Assembly (NCBI RefSeq): GCF_017980685.1 | Contig: NZ_JACXXO010000006.1 | Span: forward strand, 1 to 64,000 | Origin: Pseudomonas iridis | GTDB lineage: Bacteria; Pseudomonadota; Gammaproteobacteria; Pseudomonadales; Pseudomonadaceae | Length of the DNA stretch: 64,000 nucleotides | Reading direction: 5' to 3' | Shown here: piece after piece, positions 37,184 to 46,478 of the stretch | Numbering within the stretch: position 1 is the stretch's first letter | Layout: every line of letters starts with the position of its first letter | The notes under the pieces: generated by a model | What the model was told of the DNA's origin: nothing | Database searches by the model: none | Seen by the model: the letters and a program-made list of their open reading frames with translations, nothing else | Program-made: the position numbers and the translations under genes

Positions 37184-37553
37184 GAAAACTCCAGGGAACA
37201 AGGCAATGAAATAGGGAAGACATAAGTTAGCTGGCTTACGAAAAATGCTAAGACGCATTTGTCATAATTATTTCATCCTTGATGCGCCCGCGTTATATCT
37301 GTTTGCCACCACTCGTCTGCATCCTTCTCCATTCCTGCCCTTGAACGCAAGTGCTCGCTGTTTCACATCATTTACGAGCAGACATTGCAATTCTCAGCCG
37401 CTGACTATACTCGCCAGTGAATGGAGTTAGCTGATGACGCCCGACTGCACCCGCAGCAAGGCTCGGCGATTCAAGTTCGTAGTCTGATGCAGCCGCTCCC
37501 TTGCCGCAGGCGTTACGCCTCCGGGATAACAAGAACGATAAGGGGAACCCGCA
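37184..37553. other. Intergenic region upstream of coxB
   Basis: About 370 bases between divergent genes. The AT-rich segment around 37240-37290 (TTGTCATAATTATTTC) is a likely promoter area. No gene, repeat or recognised operator was found. Confidence 0.4.
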
Positions 37554-38681
37554 ATGATGCGACATCCACACGTCTGGATGGGCCTCCTGTTGTGGTCGAT
37601 TTTCAGCCCGGCCAATGCGGCCTGGACTGTGAATATGGCGCCTGGAGCGACTGAAATCAGTCACGCAGTATTCGACCTGCACATGACCATTTTCTGGATC
37701 TGTGTGGTGATCGGGGTCATCGTCTTCGGCGCCATGTTCTGGTCGATGATGGTGCACCGCCGCTCTACCGGGCAGGTCGCCGCAAAATTCCACGAAAGCA
37801 CCACCGTCGAAATTCTCTGGACCGTCGTACCGCTGCTGATTCTGGTAGCGATGGCCGTGCCGGCGACCGCCACCCTGATCAAGATGTACGACAGCAGTGA
37901 GCCGGATATCGATATCCAGATCACCGGTTATCAGTGGAAGTGGCATTACAAATACCTGGGCCAGGACGTCGAATTCTTCAGCAACCTGGCCACTCCCGCC
38001 GAGCAGATCCAGAACAAGGAAGCCAAGGGCGAGCATTACCTGCTTGAGGTCGACAAGCCGCTGGTGCTGCCGACCGGCGCCAAGGTGCGCTTCCTCGTGA
38101 CCTCCGCTGACGTGATCCATTCCTGGTGGGTGCCGGCCTTTGCGGTCAAGCGCGATGCGATTCCGGGGTTCGTCAACGAAGCCTGGACCCGCGTCGACAA
38201 ACCGGGCATTTACCGTGGCCAGTGCGCCGAACTGTGCGGCAAGGATCACGGCTTCATGCCGATCGTGGTCGAGGTCAAGGATAAGGCCGACTACGAAACC
38301 TGGCTCGCCGAGCGCAAAGCCGAGGCTGCGCAGCTCAAAGAACTGACCAGCAAGGAATGGACCCTCGACGAGCTCAAGGAGCGCGGCGACAAGGTCTATC
38401 ACACCGCTTGCGTCGCCTGTCACCAGGCCGAAGGCCAGGGCCTGCCGCCGATGTTCCCGGCGCTCAAAGGCTCGAAAATCGCCACCGGCCCGATCAAGGA
38501 TCACCTGAGCATCGTCTTCCACGGCAAACCCGGCACCGCCATGGCGGCGTTCGGCAAGCAGTTGTCGGAAGTCGATATCGCCGCCGTTGTGACCTACGAA
38601 CGTAACGCGTGGGGCAACAACAAGGGCGACATGGTGACGCCAAAAGAAGTGCTGGAGCTGAAACAGGCGGAAAGCAAATGA
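37554..38681 (+). CDS. coxB: Cytochrome c oxidase subunit II with fused cytochrome c
   Basis: A 375-residue subunit II with signal peptide, two transmembrane helices (about residues 42-65 and 85-105) and a CuA domain (conserved CAELCGKDHGFMPI, about 225-238). A C-terminal cytochrome c domain carries CVACHQAEGQG (about 284). It accepts electrons from soluble cytochrome c and passes them to CoxA. First gene of the aa3 oxidase operon. Confidence 0.97.
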   Translation: MMRHPHVWMGLLLWSIFSPANAAWTVNMAPGATEISHAVFDLHMTIFWICVVIGVIVFGAMFWSMMVHRRSTGQVAAKFHESTTVEILWTVVPLLILVAMAVPATATLIKMYDSSEPDIDIQITGYQWKWHYKYLGQDVEFFSNLATPAEQIQNKEAKGEHYLLEVDKPLVLPTGAKVRFLVTSADVIHSWWVPAFAVKRDAIPGFVNEAWTRVDKPGIYRGQCAELCGKDHGFMPIVVEVKDKADYETWLAERKAEAAQLKELTSKEWTLDELKERGDKVYHTACVACHQAEGQGLPPMFPALKGSKIATGPIKDHLSIVFHGKPGTAMAAFGKQLSEVDIAAVVTYERNAWGNNKGDMVTPKEVLELKQAESK

Positions 38682-38763
38682 GCCGGTCTATTGCGTACTT
38701 CGTGAATCGGTCGGGGCTCCTCGCCCCGGCCCGCCCCGTCCACTCGCTTGAAGGAGACCGGCC

Positions 38764-40350
38764 ATGAGCGCTGTCATCGATGACCACGGTCACGCCGATC
38801 ACGCCCACGGCCCGGCCAAAGGCCTGATGCGCTGGGTGCTGACCACCAACCACAAGGACATCGGCACGCTGTACCTGTGGTTTGCGTTCTGCATGTTCCT
38901 GCTCGGCGGCTCGTTCGCCATGGTGATCCGCGCCGAGCTGTTCCAGCCCGGTTTGCAGATCGTCGAACCGGCGTTCTTCAACCAGATGACCACCATGCAC
39001 GGTTTGGTGATGGTGTTCGGTGCGGTGATGCCGGCGTTCGTCGGCCTCGCCAACTGGATGATCCCGTTGATGATCGGCGCGCCGGACATGGCCCTGCCGC
39101 GCATGAACAACTTCAGCTTCTGGCTGCTGCCGGCGGCGTTCCTGCTGCTGGTTTCAACCCTGTTCAGCCCCGGTGGCGGGCCGAACTTCGGCTGGACGTT
39201 CTACGCGCCGTTATCGACGACTTACGCACCTGAAAGCGTGACGTTCTTCATCTTTGCCATTCACCTGATGGGGATCAGCTCGATCATGGGCGCGATCAAC
39301 GTGGTCGCGACCATCCTCAACCTGCGCGCCCCCGGCATGACGTTAATGAAAATGCCGCTGTTCGTCTGGACCTGGCTGATCACCGCGTTTCTGCTGATCG
39401 CGGTGATGCCGGTGCTGGCCGGGTGCGTGACGATGATGCTGATGGACATCCACTTCGGCACCAGTTTCTTCAGTGCTGCCGGTGGCGGTGACCCGGTGTT
39501 GTTCCAGCATGTGTTCTGGTTCTTCGGCCACCCCGAGGTATACATCATGATCCTGCCGGCTTTCGGCGCCGTCAGCTCGATCATCCCGACGTTCTCGCGC
39601 AAACCGCTGTTCGGCTACACCTCGATGGTCTACGCCACGGCGAGCATCGCGTTCCTGTCGTTTATCGTCTGGGCGCACCACATGTTTGTGGTCGGTATTC
39701 CGTTGGTGGGCGAGCTGTTTTTCATGTACGCCACGCTACTGATCGCCGTGCCCACCGGGGTCAAGGTGTTCAACTGGGCGAGCACCATGTGGCAAGGCTC
39801 GCTGACCTTCGAAACGCCGATGCTGTTCGCCGTGGCGTTCGTCATCCTGTTCTCCATTGGCGGGTTCTCCGGGCTGATGCTGGCCATCGCCCCGGCGGAC
39901 TTCCAGTATCAGGACACCTATTTCGTGGTGGCGCATTTCCACTACGTGCTGGTGCCGGGGGCGATCTTCGGGATCTTCGCCTCGGCCTACTACTGGCTGC
40001 CGAAATGGACCGGGCACATGTACGACGAAACCCTCGGCAAGCTGCATTTCTGGTTGTCATTCATCGGGATGAACATGGCCTTCTTCCCGATGCACTTTGT
40101 CGGTCTTGCGGGAATGCCGCGACGGATTCCGGACTACAACCTGCAATTCGCCGACTTCAACATGGTCTCCTCGATCGGCGCGTTCATGTTCGGCGCCACG
40201 CAGATCTTCTTCCTGTTCATCGTCATCAAGACCATCCGTGGCGGCGAACCGGCACCGGCCAAACCGTGGGATGGCGCCGAAGGCCTGGAGTGGAGCGTGC
40301 CGTCGCCGGCGCCGTATCACACCTTCACTACGCCGCCGGAAGTGAAATGA
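38764..40350 (+). CDS. coxA: Cytochrome c oxidase subunit I
   Basis: The 528-residue catalytic subunit has 12 transmembrane helices. Heme a/a3 and CuB ligands lie in TMHGLVMVFG, WFFGHPEVYIMILPAFG, VWAHHMFVVG and DTYFVVAHFHYVLVPG. It reduces O2 to water and pumps protons. It lies downstream of coxB; a REPIN sits between it and ctaG. Confidence 0.98.
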   Translation: MSAVIDDHGHADHAHGPAKGLMRWVLTTNHKDIGTLYLWFAFCMFLLGGSFAMVIRAELFQPGLQIVEPAFFNQMTTMHGLVMVFGAVMPAFVGLANWMIPLMIGAPDMALPRMNNFSFWLLPAAFLLLVSTLFSPGGGPNFGWTFYAPLSTTYAPESVTFFIFAIHLMGISSIMGAINVVATILNLRAPGMTLMKMPLFVWTWLITAFLLIAVMPVLAGCVTMMLMDIHFGTSFFSAAGGGDPVLFQHVFWFFGHPEVYIMILPAFGAVSSIIPTFSRKPLFGYTSMVYATASIAFLSFIVWAHHMFVVGIPLVGELFFMYATLLIAVPTGVKVFNWASTMWQGSLTFETPMLFAVAFVILFSIGGFSGLMLAIAPADFQYQDTYFVVAHFHYVLVPGAIFGIFASAYYWLPKWTGHMYDETLGKLHFWLSFIGMNMAFFPMHFVGLAGMPRRIPDYNLQFADFNMVSSIGAFMFGATQIFFLFIVIKTIRGGEPAPAKPWDGAEGLEWSVPSPAPYHTFTTPPEVK

Positions 40351-40362
40351 ACACAGAACTCC

Positions 40363-40455
40363 CTGTGGGAGCGAGCCTGCTCGCGAAGAACGATGACGCG
40401 GTTCATCTGATGCACCGAGTTGTCTGCTTCGCGAGCAGGCTCGCTCCCACAAGGG
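40363..40455. repeat. REPIN inside the cox operon
   Basis: TGTGGGAGCGAGCCTGCTCGCG and its inverse flank about 38 bases between coxA and ctaG, a 126-base gap in an otherwise tight operon. The RNA hairpins could stabilise the coxBA message or reduce expression of ctaG-coxC. Confidence 0.88.
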
Positions 40456-40476
40456 ATCTGATGAGAGGCATGAACC

Positions 40477-41028
40477 ATGGCTGACTCGATCTCGCTGAAA
40501 AAACTCGTTACCCGACTGCTCGGTGTGGTGGTCGCGATGTTCATTTTCGGTTTTGCCCTGGTGCCGATCTATGACGTGATGTGCAAAGCCTTCGGCATCA
40601 ACGGCAAGACCGGCGGCCAGTACGAGGGTGAGCAGGTGGTAGATATCTCGCGCCAGGTGCGCGTGCAGTTTCTGTCGACCAACACTGCCGACATGCCTTG
40701 GGATTTCTATCCCAAGCACGATGAACTCACGGCCAACCCCGGCGCGGTCAACGAGATGATCTTCATCGCCCGCAACCCCACCGACAAACCGATGAGTGCG
40801 CAAGCCGTACCGAGCATCGCACCGAGTAATGCCGCCGCGTATTTCCACAAGACCGAATGCTTTTGCTTTACCCAGCAGGTGCTGCAGCCCGGGCAACAGA
40901 TCGAGATGCCGGTGCGTTTCATTGTTGACCGCGACATGCCCAAGGAAGTGAAGCACCTGACGCTGTCCTACACGCTGTTCGATATCACCGCCCGACATCC
41001 ACCGGTGGCTGTAAACACTGGCGGTTAG
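40477..41028 (+). CDS. ctaG: Cytochrome c oxidase assembly protein CtaG/Cox11
   Basis: A 183-residue protein anchored by one N-terminal helix (VVAMFIFGFALVPIYDVMC), then a periplasmic domain with the copper-binding KTECFCFTQQ (CFCF, about residue 126) and MPVRFIVD. It delivers copper to the CuB site of CoxA. It lies between coxA and coxC, as in other alpha- and gammaproteobacteria. Confidence 0.96.
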   Translation: MADSISLKKLVTRLLGVVVAMFIFGFALVPIYDVMCKAFGINGKTGGQYEGEQVVDISRQVRVQFLSTNTADMPWDFYPKHDELTANPGAVNEMIFIARNPTDKPMSAQAVPSIAPSNAAAYFHKTECFCFTQQVLQPGQQIEMPVRFIVDRDMPKEVKHLTLSYTLFDITARHPPVAVNTGG

Positions 41029-41052
41029 CGTGCCCGATAAGGAGAACAATAA

Positions 41053-41940
41053 ATGGCAACTCATGAGCACTATTACGTTCCGGCCCAGAGCAAGTGGCCG
41101 ATCATCGCCACGATCGGGATGTTGGTCACCGTGTACGGTCTGGCCGTCTGGTTCAACGATCTGAAGGCAGCGCGCCCGGAATCCCACGGCCCGCTGATCT
41201 TTTTCGTCGGTGGCCTGCTGGTGGCGTACATGCTGTTCGGCTGGTTCGGCACGGTGATCAAGGAAAGCCGCGCGGGGCTATACAGCGCGCAGCTGGACCG
41301 CTCGTTCCGCTGGGGCATGAGCTGGTTCATCTTTTCCGAGGTGATGTTCTTCGTCGCTTTCTTCGGGGCGCTGTTCTACGTGCGGCACATTTCCGGCCCG
41401 GCACTCGGAGGTGAAGGCCCCAAAGGGGTCGCGCACATGCTTTGGCCAAACTTTCAGTTCACCTGGCCGCTGCTGAACACGCCGGACCCGAAACTGTTCC
41501 CGCCGGCCAAGGACGTCATCAGCCCGTGGGGCCTGCCGCTGATCAACACGATTCTGCTGGTCAGCTCAAGCGTGACCATCACCATCGCCCACCATGCGCT
41601 GAAGAAAGGCCATCGCGGCGCGCTGAAAATCTGGCTGGCGATCACCGTGCTGCTGGGCTGTGCGTTCCTTGGTTTCCAGGCCGAAGAATACATTCACGCT
41701 TACAAGGAGCTGGGCCTGACCCTGGGTTCGGGCATCTACGGCGCGACGTTCTTCATGCTCACCGGTTTCCACGGCGCCCACGTGACCATCGGCACGATCA
41801 TTCTGTTTGTGATGCTGATGCGGATCATGAAGGGCCACTTCGACAACGAGCATCAGTTCGGCTTTGAAGCGGCGAGCTGGTATTGGCACTTCGTCGACGT
41901 GGTGTGGATCGGCTTGTTCATCTTCGTTTATGTGCTTTAA
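41053..41940 (+). CDS. coxC: Cytochrome c oxidase subunit III
   Basis: The 295-residue subunit III has seven transmembrane helices and typical segments SEVMFFVAFFGALFYVRH, HHALKKGHRGALK and FHGAHVTIGTIILFVMLMR, ending in ASWYWHFVDVVWIGLFIFVYVL. It stabilises the oxidase core. A run of CTCCAAG repeats follows the stop. Confidence 0.97.
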   Translation: MATHEHYYVPAQSKWPIIATIGMLVTVYGLAVWFNDLKAARPESHGPLIFFVGGLLVAYMLFGWFGTVIKESRAGLYSAQLDRSFRWGMSWFIFSEVMFFVAFFGALFYVRHISGPALGGEGPKGVAHMLWPNFQFTWPLLNTPDPKLFPPAKDVISPWGLPLINTILLVSSSVTITIAHHALKKGHRGALKIWLAITVLLGCAFLGFQAEEYIHAYKELGLTLGSGIYGATFFMLTGFHGAHVTIGTIILFVMLMRIMKGHFDNEHQFGFEAASWYWHFVDVVWIGLFIFVYVL

Positions 41941-41957
41941 CAACAGCTGCAAGCAGC

Positions 41958-42018
41958 GAGCTCCAAGCTCCAAGCTCCAAGCTCCAAGCTTGCAGCTCAA
42001 AGCTAGAAGCTTGCAGCT
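41958..42018. repeat. Short tandem CTCCAAG repeat after coxC
   Basis: Four consecutive CTCCAAG heptamers are followed by degenerate CTTGCAGCT units up to the end of the next, converging gene. The number of units probably varies between strains through slippage. Confidence 0.8.
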
Positions 42019-42220
42019 ACCACCGCACGTGGGACACCAGTTGGCCGCTGTAGAAACCCCAGGCAATCAAGCCGACGGTTCCGGCGGCCAATGCCACCCG
42101 AACACTCAAGGCGATGACCAGACGATTCGAGCTGCTGTCGTCCTTGACCAGGAAAAACAGGCCGCTGAACAGGCTGATCACCGTGGCAATCAGCATCAGG
42201 ACGATAGCTGTTTTGAGCAT
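42017..42220 (-). CDS. Twin-transmembrane DUF2909-type protein
   Basis: A 67-residue membrane protein with two helices (AIVLMLIATVISLFSGLFFLV and ALSVRVALAAGTVGLIAWGFY) joined by a KDDSSSNR loop. It lies in the cox locus but on the opposite strand, as in P. aeruginosa (PA0109). It is sometimes named twin transmembrane protein. An oxidase assembly role is inferred only from place. The start at 42220 has a GGAG-like site (CGGAGTCTTCCC). Confidence 0.85.
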   Translation of the reverse strand: MLKTAIVLMLIATVISLFSGLFFLVKDDSSSNRLVIALSVRVALAAGTVGLIAWGFYSGQLVSHVRW

Positions 42221-42290
42221 GGGAAGACTCCGGGGGACAGGCGATGCAGTTGAGTATAGCGATCGCGACGACTGACTTTGTGGCGCAAGC

Positions 42291-43031
42291 ATGAAGCGCT
42301 TTCGCCCGGGTGTGATTCCGACCGTGGTGGTGGCGTTGCTGCTGCCGCTGCTGGTGTCACTGGGTTTCTGGCAACTGGGCCGTGGCGCGGAGAAAACCAC
42401 CCTGCTCGCCACTTATACCGAACGCCGCGCCACCGAGCCGATGGCCAGCAGCGAACTACTGACCAGCGCCGACCCGGCCTATCGTCGCGTGCATCTGCAG
42501 GGCCAATTCGATGGTGCCCACAGCCTGTTACTCGATAACCGCCAGCGTGACGGCAAAGTCGGGGTCGAAGTACTGCAACCGTTTCAGGATCAGCGCAGCG
42601 GCCTGTGGCTGCTGGTCAATCGCGGCTGGCTGCCGTGGCCGGATCGCCGCGTACCGCCGCAATTCAGCACGCCAACCGAATCGCTGAATATCGACGCCTG
42701 GGTTTATATCGCCCCCGGCGCGACTTTCCAGTTGCACGCCGACCCGGTCAGCCAGACCTGGCCGCAAACCATCACCGCCGTCGAGCCGGCCAAACTGTGG
42801 AAAACCCTCGAGCGCGACGGCTACGCCTATGAATTACGCGCCGAACCCGGCCCGGCCAGCTATCAAGCCGATTGGCCGGTGGTCGCGATGGGCCCGGAAA
42901 AACACCTCGGTTACGCCGTGCAGTGGTTCGCCATGAGCATTGCACTGCTCGCTCTCTACCTCTATCTCGGCTGGCACAACGCCAAGGAGAAACACCATGG
43001 GAACGGCCATGAATCCACCCAGCATGTCTGA
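42291..43031 (+). CDS. SURF1 family cytochrome oxidase assembly protein
   Basis: A 246-residue protein with an N-terminal helix (VVVALLLPLLVSLGFWQLGRG), a periplasmic domain with VHLQGQFDGAHSLLLDNRQRDGKVGVEVLQPF and LLVNRGWLPWP, and a C-terminal helix (GYAVQWFAMSIALLALYLYL). SURF1 helps insert heme a into CoxA. The next gene starts before this one ends. Confidence 0.93.
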   Translation: MKRFRPGVIPTVVVALLLPLLVSLGFWQLGRGAEKTTLLATYTERRATEPMASSELLTSADPAYRRVHLQGQFDGAHSLLLDNRQRDGKVGVEVLQPFQDQRSGLWLLVNRGWLPWPDRRVPPQFSTPTESLNIDAWVYIAPGATFQLHADPVSQTWPQTITAVEPAKLWKTLERDGYAYELRAEPGPASYQADWPVVAMGPEKHLGYAVQWFAMSIALLALYLYLGWHNAKEKHHGNGHESTQHV

Positions 43032-43590
43032 AGCCAAAGTCCCGGTCAGTCGCCGACGCGGACGCATGCAACTGTTGCTGATCGTGCTTGGTGTAGTCGG
43101 CCCGATGCTTCTCGCCACCGGCATGTACAAATTGCAGTTCTGGGTGCCGGAAGGTCGCAGCTATCACGGTGAACTGCTCGGCAACGGCCAGACCCGCGCC
43201 GACCTCGGCGTGCAAACCGATGAACAACGCTGGCAGATGCTGGTGACCGCGCCCAAGGACTGCTCGGTGGATTGCCAGCAGTTGGTGTATCTGGCGCGGC
43301 AGATCCAGATCGGCCTCGGTCGTGAGGCCGGGCGCGCCACCCATGCCCTCGCCGCCGCGCAGCCGTTGAGCAGCGACTACGACGCCAAACTGACCCGCGA
43401 ATATCCGCAGCTGCAACGTTATCCGCTGGATGCTGCGACGTTCAGCAAGACAACAGGGGACAACGCGACGCCGCAGCTGTGGATCATCGATCCGCACGGC
43501 AACCTCGTGCTGCGCTACGGCCCGAACGTAAAGGGTAAGGATCTGCTCAACGACCTGCGCCACCTGCTGAAACTGTCGAACATCGGATAA
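42997..43590 (+). CDS. SCO-like membrane-anchored protein of the cox operon
   Basis: A 197-residue protein with one N-terminal helix (about 24-42) and a periplasmic domain with KDCSVDCQQL (Cys 89, Cys 93; a CxxxC as in SCO copper chaperones) and LWIIDPHGNLVLRYG (His 167). These match the layout of SCO copper sites. The ATG at 42997 has AAGGAG seven bases upstream, overlapping the SURF1 gene by 35 bases; an ATG at 43024 is an alternative. It corresponds to P. aeruginosa PA0111. A copper or redox role in CuA assembly is inferred. Confidence 0.78.
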   Translation: MGTAMNPPSMSEAKVPVSRRRGRMQLLLIVLGVVGPMLLATGMYKLQFWVPEGRSYHGELLGNGQTRADLGVQTDEQRWQMLVTAPKDCSVDCQQLVYLARQIQIGLGREAGRATHALAAAQPLSSDYDAKLTREYPQLQRYPLDAATFSKTTGDNATPQLWIIDPHGNLVLRYGPNVKGKDLLNDLRHLLKLSNIG

Positions 43591-43600
43591 GGGCATCGTC

Positions 43601-44680
43601 ATGGCCAAACCTGGATTTCGCCTCGCGCTGTTTGCCACCCTGCTGGCACTGGTTGTGGTGCTGCTCGGCGCCTACACACGCCTGACCCACGCCGGCCTCG
43701 GTTGCCCGGACTGGCCGGGGTGCTACGGATTTATCAGCGTGCCGAAAAGCGAAGCCCAACTGGCCCATGCCGAACTGCATTTCCCCGAGGCGCCGGTCGA
43801 AGCACACAAGGGCTGGAACGAGATGATCCACCGCTACTTCGCTGGCGCCCTCGGCCTGCTCATCTCGGTGCTGGCCGGTCGCGCGTGGGTCAATCGGCGT
43901 CATCCGGGCCTGCCATTGAAACTGCCACTGTTCTTGCTGGCGGTGGTCATCGCACAAGCCGCGTTCGGCATGTGGACAGTGACGCTCAAGCTCTGGCCAC
44001 AAGTGGTCACCGGGCATTTGCTCGGTGGTTTCGCGACGTTGAGTCTGTTGTTTTTGCTGACCCTGAGATTGTCCGGTGTACTGCCGGCGCTGACCGTGCC
44101 AAAGCGTTTGCAGTACTGGGCGACGGCGGGACTGTTGCTGGTGATCGGCCAGATCGCCCTCGGTGGCTGGGTCAGTTCCAACTACGCGGCGGTGGCCTGC
44201 ATCGACTTCCCGACGTGCCATGGCGAATGGCTGCCACCCGCTGATTTCGCCAATGGCTTTCATCTGACCCAGCATATCGGCCCGAATTACCTGGGCGGAC
44301 AACTCGACAGCGACGCACGCACGGCGATTCATCTGACCCATCGCATCGGCGCGCTGCTGGTAACGCTGGTGCTGCTCGGTCTGGCCTGGCAACTGAAAGT
44401 GGTTGGCATGACCCGACTGGCCGGCCTGGTGCTCATCGCCCTCGCCGCGCAAATCACCCTCGGCATCAGCAACGTGGTGTTCCATCTGCCGCTGCCAATC
44501 GCCGTCGCCCACAACGCGGGCGGCGCAGCACTGTTGTTGTCGATGGTGCTGGTCAATTATCACGCGCGCACCAGTCTGGTTCGGGTCAAGCAGCCGCTGA
44601 TTGCGCGGTGGCGCTTGAGCCCGCGTAAACACTCGGCGGCGCCCATCACCATAAAAGGAGAAACGCCGTGGCGATTCTGA
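43601..44680 (+). CDS. Heme A synthase (COX15/CtaA)
   Basis: A 359-residue membrane protein with eight helices in two halves. Conserved histidines lie in [30 protein letters not shown] and [13 protein letters not shown]. It oxidises the heme O methyl group to give heme A for the oxidase. Its end overlaps the heme O synthase start by 13 bases. Confidence 0.95.
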   Translation: MAKPGFRLALFATLLALVVVLLGAYTRLTHAGLGCPDWPGCYGFISVPKSEAQLAHAELHFPEAPVEAHKGWNEMIHRYFAGALGLLISVLAGRAWVNRRHPGLPLKLPLFLLAVVIAQAAFGMWTVTLKLWPQVVTGHLLGGFATLSLLFLLTLRLSGVLPALTVPKRLQYWATAGLLLVIGQIALGGWVSSNYAAVACIDFPTCHGEWLPPADFANGFHLTQHIGPNYLGGQLDSDARTAIHLTHRIGALLVTLVLLGLAWQLKVVGMTRLAGLVLIALAAQITLGISNVVFHLPLPIAVAHNAGGAALLLSMVLVNYHARTSLVRVKQPLIARWRLSPRKHSAAPITIKGETPWRF

Positions 44681-45567
44681 TTGGCGAACGTCCCGCGCAG
44701 GCGTTGTGGCGCGATTATCTGGAGCTGACCAAACCGAAAGTGGTGGTGCTGATGCTCATCACCTCGCTGGTCGGCATGTTTCTCGCGACCCGCGCCGGGG
44801 TCCCGTGGACGGTGCTGGTGTTCGGCAACCTGGGGATTGCGCTGTGTGCCGGCGGCGCGGCGGCGGTCAATCATGTGGTGGATCGACGCATCGACGCGCT
44901 GATGGCGCGCACCCACAAACGGCCGTTGGCCGAGGGCCGGGTTTCACCTGCCGCCGCGCTGACGTTTGCGCTGGTATTGGCGCTGCTGGGGCAGGCGTTG
45001 TTGCTGACCTTCACCAATCCGCTGACGGCTTGGCTCACCTTGGCGTCGCTGCTAGGTTACGCGGTGGTTTACACCGGTTTCCTCAAACGCGCGACGCCGC
45101 AGAACATCGTCATCGGTGGTCTGGCCGGCGCCGCACCGCCGCTGCTCGGCTGGACCGCCGCCACTGGCCATGTCAGCGCCGAACCGTTGCTGTTGGTGCT
45201 GATCATTTTCGCCTGGACCCCGCCGCACTTCTGGGCGCTGGCGATTCATCGCAAAGAGGAATACGCCAAGGCCGATATCCCGATGCTGCCGGTCACCCAC
45301 GGCGAGCACTACACCAAAGTGCACATTCTGCTGTACACCTTTGCGCTGCTGGCCGTGAGCCTGCTGCCTTATGTGATCCACATGAGCGGCATGCTCTACC
45401 TCATTTGCGCCCTCGCCCTGGGCGCGAGGTTTCTGCAATGGGCCGTGGTGCTGTACCGTGGCACTCGGCCGCACGCGGCGATCAACACCTTCAAGTACTC
45501 TATTTATTACTTGTTCCTGTTGTTCATCGCCCTGCTCGTAGACCACTACTTACTGTTGAACCTATGA
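44668..45567 (+). CDS. cyoE: Protoheme IX farnesyltransferase (heme O synthase)
   Basis: A 299-residue UbiA-family prenyltransferase with eight to nine helices. The aspartate-rich motif is [23 protein letters not shown] (about 70-90) and a second is [16 protein letters not shown]. It adds farnesyl to heme B. The GTG start follows AAAGGAG. A longer ORF in another frame from 44706 is a shadow. Its stop overlaps the SCO start (ATGA). Confidence 0.96.
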   Translation: MAILIGERPAQALWRDYLELTKPKVVVLMLITSLVGMFLATRAGVPWTVLVFGNLGIALCAGGAAAVNHVVDRRIDALMARTHKRPLAEGRVSPAAALTFALVLALLGQALLLTFTNPLTAWLTLASLLGYAVVYTGFLKRATPQNIVIGGLAGAAPPLLGWTAATGHVSAEPLLLVLIIFAWTPPHFWALAIHRKEEYAKADIPMLPVTHGEHYTKVHILLYTFALLAVSLLPYVIHMSGMLYLICALALGARFLQWAVVLYRGTRPHAAINTFKYSIYYLFLLFIALLVDHYLLLNL

Positions 45568-46199
45568 CTCGAACCCAGAAAACCGTTTTCATCCTCGTCG
45601 CCGTGGTCGCGTTGATCCTCGGCCTTACCGTCAACAAAGTGCTGAGCGGCAAGGGCCAGGGCGACCCGACCGCGCTGATCGACGCCGGCATCATCCTGCT
45701 GCCGCAGAGCCGCAATCTGCCGGACGTGACGATGACCGATCAGGACGGCAAACCGGTCGCGATCAATGAACTCAAGGGCAAGTGGAGTCTGCTGTTTTTC
45801 GGCTACACCTTCTGCCCGGATATCTGCCCGACCACCCTCGCGCAACTGCGCCAGATCAAAAGTGAACTGCCGAAGGACGCTGTGGACAAGTTGCAGATCG
45901 TGCTGGTCAGCGTCGACCCGAACCGAGATAACCCGAAGCAGTTGAAGCAGTATCTGGGCTACTTCGATCCGCAATTCATCGGCCTGACGCCAACCTCGAT
46001 CGAAGAACTGCAGAAAGTCGCCAACGCGGTGAGCATTCCGTTTATTCCAGCGGACACCAGCAAGCCGAATTACACGGTGGATCACAGCGGCAATCTGGCG
46101 GTAATCGGGCCGGACGGCACGCAGCGCGGGTTTATTCGGGCGCCGCTGAACAACGCCAAACTGGTGGCGCAGTTGCCGGTGATGCTCAATCGCAAGTGA
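45564..46199 (+). CDS. SCO1/SenC family copper chaperone
   Basis: A 211-residue protein anchored by an N-terminal helix ([20 protein letters not shown]). A thioredoxin-like domain follows with the copper motif [10 protein letters not shown] (CxxxC, about residue 87) and [14 protein letters not shown] (His about 175). It loads copper into the CuA site of CoxB. The start overlaps the cyoE stop by four bases. It is the last gene of the cox cluster. Confidence 0.95.
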   Translation: MTRTQKTVFILVAVVALILGLTVNKVLSGKGQGDPTALIDAGIILLPQSRNLPDVTMTDQDGKPVAINELKGKWSLLFFGYTFCPDICPTTLAQLRQIKSELPKDAVDKLQIVLVSVDPNRDNPKQLKQYLGYFDPQFIGLTPTSIEELQKVANAVSIPFIPADTSKPNYTVDHSGNLAVIGPDGTQRGFIRAPLNNAKLVAQLPVMLNRK

Positions 46200-46213
46200 G
46201 ATTTAAAAGCCAA

Positions 46214-46392
46214 AGCCCCTCACCCTAGCCCTCTCCCGGAGGGAGAGGGGACTGAATGGGGGATGCTGATGAAATACGCCGACGTGAGAGTACTGTGGCG
46301 AATCCATAATCGACTGGATCTTTCAGGTCGATGCATAGCGCCAGACACCTCGGTCGGCCCCCTCTCCCTCGGGAGAGGGCTGGGGTGAGGGG
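46214..46392. repeat. MITE-like repeat copy 2
   Basis: A 179-base element with ends AGCCCCTCACCCTAGCC and the GGGCTGGGGTGAGGGG type, each with internal CCCTCTCCC/GGGAGAGGG palindromes. The middle shares TCAGGTCGATG…CGCC…CCTCGGTC with copy 1 at 17001-17154. It has no ORF. Confidence 0.85.
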
Positions 46393-46430
46393 AAGATTCA
46401 CAGCGGATCTCAAGCCGAACACCCGCCATA

Positions 46431-46461
46431 AAAAAGGGGCGCATCAAATGCGCCCCTTTTT
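46431..46461 (-). terminator. Bidirectional terminator before metQ end
   Basis: AAAAAGGGGCGCAT and ATGCGCCCCTTTTT form a stem with a CAA loop. On the minus strand it lies just after the metQ stop and ends in a T-run. Confidence 0.92.
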
Positions 46462-46478
46462 CATTGCAGCAATCTGAA

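Noticed and set aside
41958-42018. Possible CRISPR array
   Set aside because: The repeat unit is only seven bases with no spacers, and no cas genes are present.
44706-45563. 5' part of a 497-codon open frame ending with the SCO gene
   Set aside because: The first 286 codons are out of frame inside cyoE; the true SCO start is the ATG at 45564 that overlaps the cyoE stop.
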